Shown here in pieces: positions 1-8,017 of a stretch of DNA of 64,000 bases. This DNA comes from an uncultured Aquimarina sp. (GTDB taxonomy: Bacteria > Bacteroidota > Bacteroidia > Flavobacteriales > Flavobacteriaceae). Under the pieces are notes generated by a model. The model searched no databases. It worked only from the letters and a program-made list of their open reading frames with translations, and was not told where the DNA came from. The translations under genes and the position numbers were made by a program. Position 1 is the first letter of the stretch. Each line of letters starts with the position of its first letter. Location: contig CANMLU010000020.1 in assembly GCA_947498815.1 (NCBI GenBank), forward strand, positions 22,909 through 86,908, written 5' to 3'.

Positions 1-146
1 AAAGCCTCTTGGGGTATGAGGCTTATTTAGGGTAAATTTACTTTGGGGTAATTTTAAGTAGGGGTAATTTTGATTAGGGGTAAAAAAAGGTAATTTTAGT
101 TCAGTAGGGCAATCAATATTTTAATTTTATTACTATTTCTTTTGTA
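1..146 (-). ncRNA. Candidate leftward small RNA A (reaches window edge)
   Basis: On the minus strand a TATATTTG box (159-152) fits the Bacteroidetes -7 consensus TAnnTTTG. Transcription would start near 146 and run left to an inverted repeat AAGCCTC/GAGGCTT at 2-24 that could act as a terminator. I see no credible reading frame. The RNA would carry several TACCC or TACCCC blocks from the 16-bp repeat at 29-92. A second unit with the same layout lies at 288-434, and its box and downstream flank (AAGTGTA) are shared. This is inference from sequence layout; a leader of a gene left of the window is an alternative. Confidence 0.35.
29..92. repeat. Degenerate 16-bp tandem repeat, about four units
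   Basis: Units at 29-44, 45-60, 61-76 and 77-92 each begin (A/G)GGGTAA and continue with an AT-rich stretch. The middle two units are the closest match (GGGGTAATTTT then AAGTA or GATTA). Read on the minus strand they give TACCC(C) blocks spaced 16 nt apart inside candidate small RNA A. Confidence 0.6.
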
Positions 147-287
147 CACTTCAAATATATGGCGCAAATCCATATTTATCAGAAAACGGTTACTCAAAAA
201 ACACAATAATATCGATTAAATACACAAAAAATCGATAAAGTGATTATTTCATATGATTTTAGCTTGCTTTGAACAAAAATAATTCCA

Positions 288-315
288 TAAAAAAAGCCTC
301 GGTTAACCGAGGCTT
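288..315 (-). terminator. Intrinsic terminator of small RNA B
   Basis: Nine-base-pair perfect stem with a TTAA loop; the T-run lies on the minus strand, so it terminates leftward transcription. Confidence 0.75.
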
Positions 316-434
316 AAATGTTTTGGGAATGAACTTAATTCGGGGGAATTACTTTCATGAGGGACAAAAAAAGTCTAAAAACAATCAATCAAACAAAAAA
401 CAATTATAATTTTTCTCTTACTCTTTTCCTTTTA
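288..434 (-). ncRNA. Candidate leftward small RNA B
   Basis: The minus strand has a TACATTTG box (447-440), then about 140 nt without a convincing protein, then a perfect 9-bp hairpin AAGCCTCGG-TTAA-CCGAGGCTT (315-294) followed by seven T residues. This is a textbook intrinsic terminator. The transcript contains several CCC blocks and a possible seven-codon frame (MKVIPPN). Its box, flank and GCCTC terminator stem resemble candidate A about 290 bp to the left, so the two look like a tandem pair. No RNA family was recognised with certainty. Confidence 0.45.
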
Positions 435-660
435 CACTTCAAATGTACAGCGCCTATACATATTCACCATAAAATAACTCGTCAAGAAAATTTAAAAAAT
501 CGACGAAAAGCAATTAAAGCCGACAAAGAGTTTGTTTGTTGATTTTTACATAAATATTAATCATCAATTTTTGTTGATTCATTAATTAAACTCGGTACAT
601 ACGTTGCATAAATTTTATTAATATCGTAACATTACAGCCACGAAATTTTCAATTCATCAC

Positions 661-2142
661 ATGCAAAGTCAAAACATCAATCCTACCGATCCCCAAAACG
701 AAGACATTATCGAAAACAAAGAATTAAATATTTGGGAAGCATTACTACCTGTATTGATTTTAGTAGGAATGTTATTTTATAATGTTTACATTTTTGGTGA
801 TGATGCTTTAAGCGGAAGTAACCAATTCATTTTGTTATTGGGTGCAGCGGTGGCAGCAATTGTTGGTTTCTTTAATAAGGTATCTTACAAGCAGATGATG
901 GAAGAAGTAGCCCGGAATGTGAAATCTACTACCGGAGCACTATTAATCTTATTAATGGTCGGATCATTAGCGGGTACCTGGTTGATTAGTGGTATTATAC
1001 CCTCTATGATTTATTATGGATTACAGATCTTAAATCCTACGATATTTTTGGCTGCTTGTGTTATTATTTGTGCTATTATTTCGATTGCCACAGGTAGTTC
1101 ATGGACTACCTCGGCTACTGTAGGTATTGCTTTGATTGGAATCGGAGATACATTAGGAATATCTTTGGGTATGACAGCGGGTGCTGTGATATCGGGAGCA
1201 TACTTTGGAGATAAAATGTCTCCTTTATCGGATACTACAAATCTAGCACCAGCTATGGCCGGTGGAGATTTATTTTCTCACATAAAATATATGACCTATA
1301 CAACGGTACCTACTATCACGATTACTTTAATCATTTTTATTATAATAGGTTTTACAATTGACACTTCGGGTACTCCTGAGATTAGTGAACAATTAACAGC
1401 CATTAAAGGTGCCTTTACTATTTCTCCTTGGCTTTTTATAGTTCCTGCTATAGTAATTGGGTTAATCATTAAAAAAACTCCACCTCTTATTGCACTATTA
1501 TCAGGAACCTTATTGGGTGCGATTGCAGCAATTATTGCACAACCTGATATTGTAATGAAAATAGCAGATAGTACAGAGCTTACTTTTAACTCTGCTTATG
1601 TCGGTGTTATGAAAGCCATGACCGTAGATACGGCTGTAGAAACTACTAATCCGGAACTTAATGATTTATTTTCGGCTGGTGGTATGTCTGGTATGTTGGG
1701 GACTATCTGGTTAATCGTTTGTGCTATGGTATTTGGTGGTGTTATGGATGCTATAGGAGCTTTGGCAAGAATTAGCAAAGCCTTATTAAGTCTATTTGAT
1801 TCTGTTTTTGGGCTTTTTGCAAGTACAGCACTGAGTTGTATTGTATTAAATGCGACAGCTTCAGACCAATATCTTGCCATAGTTGTACCTGGAAGAATGT
1901 ACGCCAAAGCATTTAAAGACAAAGGTCTTGCGCCAGAAAATCTAAGTCGTACTCTAGAAGATACTGGAACCGTAACTTCTGTATTAATTCCCTACAATAC
2001 TTGTGGTGCATATCAAAGTGGAGTGCTAGGTGTACCTGTTATGGATTATGCTATATATGCCATATTCAATTGGTTAAGTTTCTTTATGACTTTAATTTTT
2101 GCAGCATTCAGAATAAAAATCAAAGAACTGGCGAAGGATTAA
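661..2142 (+). CDS. nhaC: NhaC-family Na+/H+ antiporter
   Basis: Inner-membrane antiporter that exports Na+ in exchange for protons, serving pH and salt homeostasis. At 493 residues it has the usual family length, with roughly a dozen hydrophobic segments after a charged cytoplasmic N-terminus. The conserved core is clear: GSSWTT at residue 145 and GDKMSPLSDTTNLA from residue 183. A second conserved stretch near the C-terminus (about residues 430-460) contains DTGTVTSVLIPYNTCGAY. The start ATG follows an AT-rich leader. The next gene is on the opposite strand and converges 12 bp after the stop, so this gene is probably transcribed alone. The ion could be other than sodium (some NhaC-type proteins couple malate/lactate or arginine/ornithine), but the family assignment is firm. 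Confidence 0.9.
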   Translation: MQSQNINPTDPQNEDIIENKELNIWEALLPVLILVGMLFYNVYIFGDDALSGSNQFILLLGAAVAAIVGFFNKVSYKQMMEEVARNVKSTTGALLILLMVGSLAGTWLISGIIPSMIYYGLQILNPTIFLAACVIICAIISIATGSSWTTSATVGIALIGIGDTLGISLGMTAGAVISGAYFGDKMSPLSDTTNLAPAMAGGDLFSHIKYMTYTTVPTITITLIIFIIIGFTIDTSGTPEISEQLTAIKGAFTISPWLFIVPAIVIGLIIKKTPPLIALLSGTLLGAIAAIIAQPDIVMKIADSTELTFNSAYVGVMKAMTVDTAVETTNPELNDLFSAGGMSGMLGTIWLIVCAMVFGGVMDAIGALARISKALLSLFDSVFGLFASTALSCIVLNATASDQYLAIVVPGRMYAKAFKDKGLAPENLSRTLEDTGTVTSVLIPYNTCGAYQSGVLGVPVMDYAIYAIFNWLSFFMTLIFAAFRIKIKELAKD

Positions 2143-2154
2143 TCGCTAGTTGAT

Positions 2155-2541
2155 TTACACAATAGGAATAGGTTTTTTATTATTATCGATAGCCACAAAT
2201 TTAAAATGGCCCGATACGGCAAGCTCTCGATTGTAATTGTACATCTCTTCTTTATAAATATCAACTTTTACCAAACAACTAGTCCTACCAACCTTGACCA
2301 CTTTTGCCACAAGTTCGATTATAGTACCTTCTGGTATAGGTTTCTCAAAATCAATTTTGTCTGTAGAGATGGTAACCACTTTTTTTCTGCTAAAACGAGT
2401 TGCGCAAATAAAAGATACTTCATCCATGTATTGTAGTGCTGTCCCGCCAAATAAAGTCTCATAATGATTTGTGGTATTGGGAAACACAGCTTTAAAAATT
2501 CTGGTTTCAGATTTTTTAATCAATTCATCTATAGTATTCAT
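2155..2541 (-). CDS. Hotdog-fold acyl-CoA thioesterase
   Basis: Small cytoplasmic thioesterase of the acyl-CoA hydrolase (YciA/BFIT-like) group, hydrolysing acyl-CoA to free acid and CoA. The 128 residues form a single hotdog domain. The N-terminal signature is visible: N-H-Y-E-T-LFGG near residues 25-33, followed by the helix with MDE (about residues 39-41) that carries the acidic catalytic residue in this family. Later strands hold TISTDKIDFEKPIPEG. The substrate chain length cannot be read from the sequence. It converges with the NhaC gene (12-bp gap) and diverges from the nitroreductase gene across a 90-bp promoter region. Confidence 0.85.
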   Translation of the reverse strand: MNTIDELIKKSETRIFKAVFPNTTNHYETLFGGTALQYMDEVSFICATRFSRKKVVTISTDKIDFEKPIPEGTIIELVAKVVKVGRTSCLVKVDIYKEEMYNYNRELAVSGHFKFVAIDNNKKPIPIV

Positions 2542-2600
2542 ACAATCGCGATATAGTTTTTTCTTATCATTTATACTATCAAAGGTAAATCATATCACAG

Positions 2601-2608
2601 TATCTTTG
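2601..2608 (+). promoter_or_regulatory. -7 promoter box of the nitroreductase gene
   Basis: TATCTTTG matches TAnnTTTG and lies 22 bp before the ATG at 2631. Confidence 0.55.
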
Positions 2609-2630
2609 TAGTATATTAAAAAAAAATCGA

Positions 2631-3260
2631 ATGAATATTATAGATAGTTTGCGATGGCGTTATGCCACCAAAAAATTTGACAATACAAAAATACTTCCTC
2701 AACAAAAAATAGATACACTTACTGAAGCGTTTAACCTTACGGCCACTTCTTATGGATTACAACCTCTTAAATTGGCTATTATAAAAGATAAGAAACTTCA
2801 AAGAGAACTAACTACACACTCCTGGAATCAAGAACAAGTAGCAGATGCATCTCATGTATTAGTATTTTGTATTGAGAATATGGTTGGCGAAGCTTATATA
2901 AAAAAGCATTTTGACAATATTAAAGCGATCAGAAATACTCCAGATGAGATATTAGATCCATTTAAAGAACAACTTGTAGATTCTTTCAAAAACAAGCCTA
3001 CAGAAGATATTTCAAATTGGGCGTCAAAACAAGCATACTTGGCCATGGGAAACTTGCTTACCGTTTGTGCTATAGAAGAAATAGATGCTTGCCCTATGGA
3101 AGGTTTTATTCCAGAAAAGTATGATGAGTTACTTCATCTCAATGATCTAGGGCTTACATCAGTATTGGTGCTACCGATAGGGTATCGTGCAAAAGATGAT
3201 ATGTTTTCTGAATTCAAAAAAGTAAGAAGATCTATTGAGGATACTGTAATTACCATCTAA
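2631..3260 (+). CDS. NAD(P)H-dependent nitroreductase-family oxidoreductase
   Basis: FMN-dependent oxidoreductase of the nitroreductase superfamily, NfsB-like: cytoplasmic, reducing nitroaromatics, quinones or related electrophiles with NAD(P)H. The N-terminus RWRYATKKFD is the classic family opening and contributes to FMN phosphate binding. The segment SYGLQPLKLAII (about residues 40-51) matches the FMN-binding region, and W..KQAYLAMGNLL (about residues 129-143) is the central dimer-interface helix. The length of 209 residues is typical. The physiological substrate is unknown. A TAnnTTTG box precedes it and it appears monocistronic, with 133 bp before the next start. Confidence 0.85.
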   Translation: MNIIDSLRWRYATKKFDNTKILPQQKIDTLTEAFNLTATSYGLQPLKLAIIKDKKLQRELTTHSWNQEQVADASHVLVFCIENMVGEAYIKKHFDNIKAIRNTPDEILDPFKEQLVDSFKNKPTEDISNWASKQAYLAMGNLLTVCAIEEIDACPMEGFIPEKYDELLHLNDLGLTSVLVLPIGYRAKDDMFSEFKKVRRSIEDTVITI

Positions 3261-3352
3261 AGTTTGACTTCAAAAAAGTTTAAATGCAATTCAAGATCGT
3301 ATTTAATCAAAAAAATGTAAAATCACAACTCCAAAATCAAAACTCTTTTCGG

Positions 3353-3360
3353 TACTTTTG
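3353..3360 (+). promoter_or_regulatory. -7 promoter box of the DegT-type gene
   Basis: TACTTTTG matches TAnnTTTG. An upstream in-frame TTG at 3358 lies inside this box, so translation most likely starts at the ATG at 3394. Confidence 0.6.
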
Positions 3361-3393
3361 CCGGAAAGAGTTTTTAATTTTAATTGTATTACT

Positions 3394-4584
3394 ATGCCTG
3401 GATTTGAGTTATTTGGTGCCGAAGAACAAAAAGAAGTTCAAGATGTTTTGGACAATGGAGTATTAATGAGATATGGCTTTGATCCTATGAGAAATGGCCA
3501 TTACAAAGCATTAGAATTAGAAAAAGACTTGGCAAAAAGAATGCAAACCAAATATGCCCAAGTCGTCTCTAGTGGTACAGCAGCATTAACTGTTGCATTA
3601 GCTTGTGCAGAAATAGGATCTGGTGATGAAGTAATTATGCCAACATTTACCTTTGTTGCGAGTTTTGAGGCTATATTATCTGTTGGTGCTACTCCAGTAT
3701 TATGCGATATCGATGATACCCTAACCCTGGACCCTAAAGCTGTTGAAGCCTGTATTACTACAAAAACTAAGGCTGTAATGCCTGTTCACATGTGTGGATC
3801 CATGGCAGATCTAAAAGCTTTAAAAAATATATGCAACAAACATCATCTTATTTTATTAGAGGATGCTTGCCAAGCTATTGGAGGAAGCTATGATGGTAAA
3901 CCTCTTGGTAGTTATGGTGATTTAGGCTGTTTTTCTTTCGATTATGTAAAAATGGTGACATGCGGTGAAGGTGGTGGATTGATTACTAACTCTGAAAAAT
4001 ATGCCGATCGAGCTCATAAATACCAAGATCATGGGCATGACCATGTTGGTAATGATCGTGGAGCAGAAACACATCCATTTCTGGGATATAATTATCGCTT
4101 ATCCGAATTAAATGCTGCAGTAGGTATTGCCCAATTAAGAAAGTTGGATCATATCCTAGAAGTACAGGAAAAAAACTACACGATTTTACGTGATGCCTTG
4201 TCCTCTATTCCTGAAGTTACTTTTAGAAGAGTTCCTGAAACCGGTGTTGAAAGCTATGCCTTTCTAAATATATTTTTACCTAATGAAGATATAGCCCGAA
4301 AAGCTCACAAAGCATTAGGTAGTCATGGTGTAGATGCCTGTTTTTATTGGTTTGATAATAATTGGCATTATTACAAAAAATGGGAACATCTTTTAGATCA
4401 AAAATCACTAGGTAACCTTTCTAAAGAAATACAATCTGGTTTGAAAAAAAGCAATACGTCATTTCCAGCCAGTGATGCTTGGATGGGAAGAACCGTATCA
4501 TGCCTTATCAAATTAAGTTGGACGGAGCAAGACGTAAAGGAAAGAGCTTCAAAAATGACAGAAGCAATCAAAAGTGTACTTTAA
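3394..4584 (+). CDS. DegT/DnrJ/EryC1/StrS-family aminotransferase
   Basis: PLP-dependent aminotransferase of the sugar-aminotransferase group (fold type I), about 396 residues. Visible family features are SSGTAAL in the cofactor phosphate loop (about residues 58-64), LEDACQAIGG carrying the PLP-pyridine aspartate, and SFDYVKMVTCGEGG, where the lysine is the expected Schiff-base residue. GYNYRLSELNAA is a strongly conserved DegT motif. These enzymes usually transaminate nucleotide-linked keto sugars for surface polysaccharides, but no sugar-nucleotide genes lie beside it, so the substrate is open. I chose ATG 3394 because an earlier TTG falls inside the promoter box and the MPGFELFG start is typical. 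It converges with ribBA. Confidence 0.85.
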   Translation: MPGFELFGAEEQKEVQDVLDNGVLMRYGFDPMRNGHYKALELEKDLAKRMQTKYAQVVSSGTAALTVALACAEIGSGDEVIMPTFTFVASFEAILSVGATPVLCDIDDTLTLDPKAVEACITTKTKAVMPVHMCGSMADLKALKNICNKHHLILLEDACQAIGGSYDGKPLGSYGDLGCFSFDYVKMVTCGEGGGLITNSEKYADRAHKYQDHGHDHVGNDRGAETHPFLGYNYRLSELNAAVGIAQLRKLDHILEVQEKNYTILRDALSSIPEVTFRRVPETGVESYAFLNIFLPNEDIARKAHKALGSHGVDACFYWFDNNWHYYKKWEHLLDQKSLGNLSKEIQSGLKKSNTSFPASDAWMGRTVSCLIKLSWTEQDVKERASKMTEAIKSVL

Positions 4585-4602
4585 ACTGGATTTGAGAGTC
4601 TG

Positions 4603-5754
4603 TTAATACTTAACGTATTCTACAATCTCTAGCCCATATCCGATCATCCCAACACGTTTTCGTTGTACTGTATTAGATACTAGTCTTAGTTTATGAATAT
4701 TAATATCGTGTAATATCTGGGCTCCAATACCAAAATCTTTGGTATCCATGACTATTTTTGGTGCTTTGACGACCTCTTTTCCATTTTGGATTTCTTTTAA
4801 GGCATGTAGTCTCCCCAAAAGGTTAAGGGATTGGCTTTCTTGATTGATAAAAATTATCGCGCCTTTACCTTCGGTATTTATACGCTGAAACATTGCATCC
4901 AAGCGCTTATCTGCATTATTAGTTAAAGTCCCAAGAATGTCATTATTAAACAAGGTTGAGTTTACTCTCGTAAGTACGGGTTCATTTTCTTTCCATGTAC
5001 CCAATGTCAGTGCTATATGTATTTGATTATTGGTGGTTTGCTTATAGGCTCTTAATCTATATTTACCAAAACGAGTAACAATATCAAAATCCTCTTGTTT
5101 TTCTATCAGAGAATCGTGTTGCATTCTGTAAGCCACAAGATCCTCGATAGAAACCAACTTAAGATCGAACTTCTTGGCAACTTCTACCAATTGGGGTAAA
5201 CGAGCCATGGTTCCATCTTCATTCATGATTTCAACAATAACACCAGCTGGTTTAAGGCCCGCTAATCTCGCAAAATCAATAGCGGCCTCGGTATGTCCTG
5301 TTCTTCTCAAGACTCCACCTTCTTTCGCTTTTAGCGGAAAAATATGTCCAGGACGCGCTAACTCATGTGATTTGGTATCTGGATTTGTTAATGATATAAC
5401 CGTTTTGGCTCTATCACTTGCAGATATGCCAGTAGTAACTCCTTTTCCTTTCAAATCTACTGAAACTGTAAAAGCCGTTTCCATAGGGTCGGTATTGTTA
5501 CCAACCATCATATTTAATTTTAAATCGTCACAGCGATTTTCTGTTAAAGGAGCACAAATAAGACCTCTACCATGAGTGGCCATAAAATTAATCATCTCTG
5601 GAGTAGCCTTTTCTGCCGCTGCCAGAAAGTCTCCTTCATTTTCTCGATCTTCATCATCGACTACTATGATTACTTTCCCTTGCCGAATATCATCTATCGC
5701 TTCTTGGATAGTATTGAGTTTAAACTCTTTTTTTGTTTCGGTAATTTGCGACAT
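4603..5754 (-). CDS. ribBA: 3,4-dihydroxy-2-butanone-4-phosphate synthase with degenerate GTP cyclohydrolase II domain
   Basis: Riboflavin pathway enzyme. Residues ~12-210 form a full RibB domain that converts ribulose 5-phosphate to the four-carbon precursor; VVDDEDRENEGD (substrate and Mg binding), HGRGLICAPLT and RRTGHTEAAIDFARLAG are all intact. Residues ~215-383 are RibA-like but lack the cysteine ligands of the GTP cyclohydrolase II zinc site: the place of C-x10-C-x-C reads LFNNDILGTLTNNADKRLD. The usual GQEGRGIGL-like loop reads NQESQSLNLLGRL. The second domain is therefore probably catalytically dead and structural, so another RibA should exist elsewhere. It is the last gene of a leftward block with lptF/G 46 bp upstream. 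Confidence 0.88.
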   Translation of the reverse strand: MSQITETKKEFKLNTIQEAIDDIRQGKVIIVVDDEDRENEGDFLAAAEKATPEMINFMATHGRGLICAPLTENRCDDLKLNMMVGNNTDPMETAFTVSVDLKGKGVTTGISASDRAKTVISLTNPDTKSHELARPGHIFPLKAKEGGVLRRTGHTEAAIDFARLAGLKPAGVIVEIMNEDGTMARLPQLVEVAKKFDLKLVSIEDLVAYRMQHDSLIEKQEDFDIVTRFGKYRLRAYKQTTNNQIHIALTLGTWKENEPVLTRVNSTLFNNDILGTLTNNADKRLDAMFQRINTEGKGAIIFINQESQSLNLLGRLHALKEIQNGKEVVKAPKIVMDTKDFGIGAQILHDINIHKLRLVSNTVQRKRVGMIGYGLEIVEYVKY

Positions 5755-5800
5755 ACTAATACTCTTAAATAGTTCTTTGCAAAGATATTTAAAAAGAAAT

Positions 5801-7243
5801 CTATTTTTTGGATTTAGACCATCGTTTTACAAAGAAATCTCTTATTGGCTGTATGAAAGTGTCAAGATTAAAGATGCCTTGATCTCTTGTCGCTCTATAG
5901 GTTAAAAATATACTTAATGGAAAAATGATAAAAGTTGCCAACCAAGAACCAACAAACGGAGGAACACCTCCTTCTTCTGCACCATTCTTTGCAAAAATCC
6001 CAATAAAATGGTACGTTAAGAATAGCACCACTCCCATTACAATAGGTAATCCCAGACCCCCTTTACGAATAATAGCTCCAAGTGGCGCTCCAACAAAAAA
6101 GAGTAATATACACGACACTCCTAAAGCAAATTTATCATGCAAAGACATTTCGTATTTATTCAAAAATCGTTTTTTATTGGTGAGGTTTCTTTGTGTCATT
6201 TGGATTTTTCTAACGATACCATCTGCATTAGAAATCGCCAGCTTATAAATCTGCATTTTTTCGTTAGTCCCAAAATAATCATGGATATGTAACGTATCAA
6301 TAGAACTTTTTTGAACAGTATCTAGTTTTATATTTTTATTAAGTTCATTAACTCCATTTCTTCTATTTAGTTCTTCTTCAAGAGAATTAACCTCTCCATT
6401 TATTTGGATAGACAATGTGTCTATTTCATCATTTAGTTCATTAACATTAAGCATATTAAACCCTTTGCTGTATTGCTGAGCATCCATATCAACATTACCC
6501 AGAGAGGATAAATCTATATTTAAAATATACTTCTTAAAATTAGTTTTGGTAAAAGGCAAGCTATTCCTTTTTTTAGGTGAATTTGGCTGAATTTCATCAT
6601 AATAATTACCATCATTAAGAATCAAAGTAATTAAATCGGAGTTCACACTTCCTTTCAACTCACCGTCAATAGCTTTTATCACTGTAAAATTACCTGGTCT
6701 CACAGCCTTTTTATGAATAATAATATCCTTGAGAAATTCATCATTTTTACCGAACTTTTCGGCTACTTTAATATTTATATCACCCAAATCGTTAAATTGA
6801 TTTGGGCTTATCACCATAGCCGGCTTGACTTTAACTATATTCTTACGAAGATTAATAAATCTTTTTTCTGATGAAGGTATTACAGTATTAGAAAACAAAA
6901 ATGCCCCAATACCCACAAAAAATATGAAAACTGATAAGGTTCTCATTGCTCTTTGTAGTGATATTCCGGAAGATTTCATGGCAGCGAACTCATAGTTCTC
7001 TGCAAAATTACCAAATATCATAATTGCCGTTAACAATATGGTGAGCGGCAATACCATAGGTATTAATCTAGGAGTAGCAAAAGTCAAAAACTTAACAATG
7101 ACCGAAAAATCAAGATCTTTTCCCGCCAACTCCGAAATAAACAACCATATAGTTTGAAGCAAAAGAATAAACATTATGATTATAAAGAGCGGGAAAAATG
7201 TCTTTAAAAAAGTAGTTAAAATATATCGATCAAGAATTTTCAC
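5801..7243 (-). CDS. LptF/LptG-family LPS export permease
   Basis: Inner-membrane permease of the YjgP/YjgQ family, part of the ABC complex that extracts lipopolysaccharide and passes it to the periplasmic Lpt bridge. The 480 residues show the family layout: three N-terminal membrane segments (about residues 10-110), a periplasmic beta-rich domain (about 125-370) and three C-terminal segments (about 375-455), with a basic cytoplasmic tail. YILTTFLKTFFPLF at the start and GASLGAII-like residues before the last segments are typical. The periplasmic domain is somewhat long. Whether it acts as LptF or LptG cannot be decided alone; its place after lolA and before ribBA recurs in flavobacteria as I recall. 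Confidence 0.88.
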   Translation of the reverse strand: MKILDRYILTTFLKTFFPLFIIIMFILLLQTIWLFISELAGKDLDFSVIVKFLTFATPRLIPMVLPLTILLTAIMIFGNFAENYEFAAMKSSGISLQRAMRTLSVFIFFVGIGAFLFSNTVIPSSEKRFINLRKNIVKVKPAMVISPNQFNDLGDINIKVAEKFGKNDEFLKDIIIHKKAVRPGNFTVIKAIDGELKGSVNSDLITLILNDGNYYDEIQPNSPKKRNSLPFTKTNFKKYILNIDLSSLGNVDMDAQQYSKGFNMLNVNELNDEIDTLSIQINGEVNSLEEELNRRNGVNELNKNIKLDTVQKSSIDTLHIHDYFGTNEKMQIYKLAISNADGIVRKIQMTQRNLTNKKRFLNKYEMSLHDKFALGVSCILLFFVGAPLGAIIRKGGLGLPIVMGVVLFLTYHFIGIFAKNGAEEGGVPPFVGSWLATFIIFPLSIFLTYRATRDQGIFNLDTFIQPIRDFFVKRWSKSKK

Positions 7244-7272
7244 GTGTTTAATATTTCCTTAGTATATCGGTC

Positions 7273-7320
7273 ATTAAAAAAAGACTAAAGAACGTATGCA
7301 ATTGTTGCAGCCGTTCTTTA
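7273..7320 (-). terminator. Intrinsic terminator after lolA
   Basis: Inverted repeat TAAAGAACG/CGTTCTTTA (7286-7320) with an inner TGCAA/TTGCA stem, followed on the minus strand by a T-run at 7280-7274. It would end or attenuate lolA transcription before lptF/G. Confidence 0.6.
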
Positions 7321-7350
7321 AAAGCTCATGCGTTTTATGAAAAATTCTTG

Positions 7351-7986
7351 TTAATCTAAACGATTGATATAGTAGTTTTCATATTTTGATTCATCAAATA
7401 CAAATAATGTTTTTGAAAGCGGTTGATTCGTTTTAAAACTATTAACCGTAAAGGTTACATTTGTTCCATTATTTTGCTTCTGAATCATTTTATAAATATG
7501 CTTAGTTTGTTTGTCTATACCCAGCAATATTTCTTGTAAATCACTTTTTGAATCCATAGGAGTCAATTTCACATATTGAATTTTTCTACCTTTTACATCC
7601 TGTTCAATATCCATTTTATAGGAATACCCTTCTTCATAAAAAGTCAACATTTTGGATGGTGTTATACTACCATCATCTTCTTCATTTTGAGAAGAAATAT
7701 TGATTTCTTCATCTTCTGGAATGATAACATGCAAATTTTTTCCATCATACATTCGTTCGGTTCCCATTAAATTAAGAAGATATTTATTCCCTTGCAGGGT
7801 TACATCTCCTCTAGTTTCTTGAGAAACATTTTCTCTAGGATTATTGAGGGTATATTTAAAGCTAATAACAATATTTGTGTAGCTATTTACTTTTTTAGAA
7901 ACTTCATCCAAAAGACCTTTAGCATTCTGTGCTTGCAAGGTGGTGATACCAAATACAAAAAATAGAAGTATTATTTTTTTCATCAT
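7351..7986 (-). CDS. lolA: Outer-membrane lipoprotein carrier LolA-like
   Basis: Periplasmic chaperone that shuttles lipoproteins from the LolCDE complex to the outer membrane. A signal peptide (MMKKIILLFFVFGITTLQAQ) precedes a ~190-residue LolA beta-barrel-like domain. SQETRGDVTLQGNKYLL and MYDGKNLHVIIPEDEE match the family pattern of a substrate strand followed by the DGKxLW-type motif. Three possible ATG codons lie within 13 bp (7995, 7986, 7983); the later ones give the more usual signal peptide. It sits 32 bp after ftsK in the same leftward block. Some LolA-like proteins in this phylum have unknown clients, so the exact role carries modest doubt. Confidence 0.83.
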   Translation of the reverse strand: MMKKIILLFFVFGITTLQAQNAKGLLDEVSKKVNSYTNIVISFKYTLNNPRENVSQETRGDVTLQGNKYLLNLMGTERMYDGKNLHVIIPEDEEINISSQNEEDDGSITPSKMLTFYEEGYSYKMDIEQDVKGRKIQYVKLTPMDSKSDLQEILLGIDKQTKHIYKMIQKQNNGTNVTFTVNSFKTNQPLSKTLFVFDESKYENYYINRLD

Positions 7987-8017
7987 ATTATACATTTCTT
8001 CTTTTTAATACTATTAT

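Noticed and set aside
357-542. Rightward 61-codon frame near the left edge
   Set aside because: Low-complexity, K/N/I-rich translation overlapping the candidate minus-strand RNA; no protein character.
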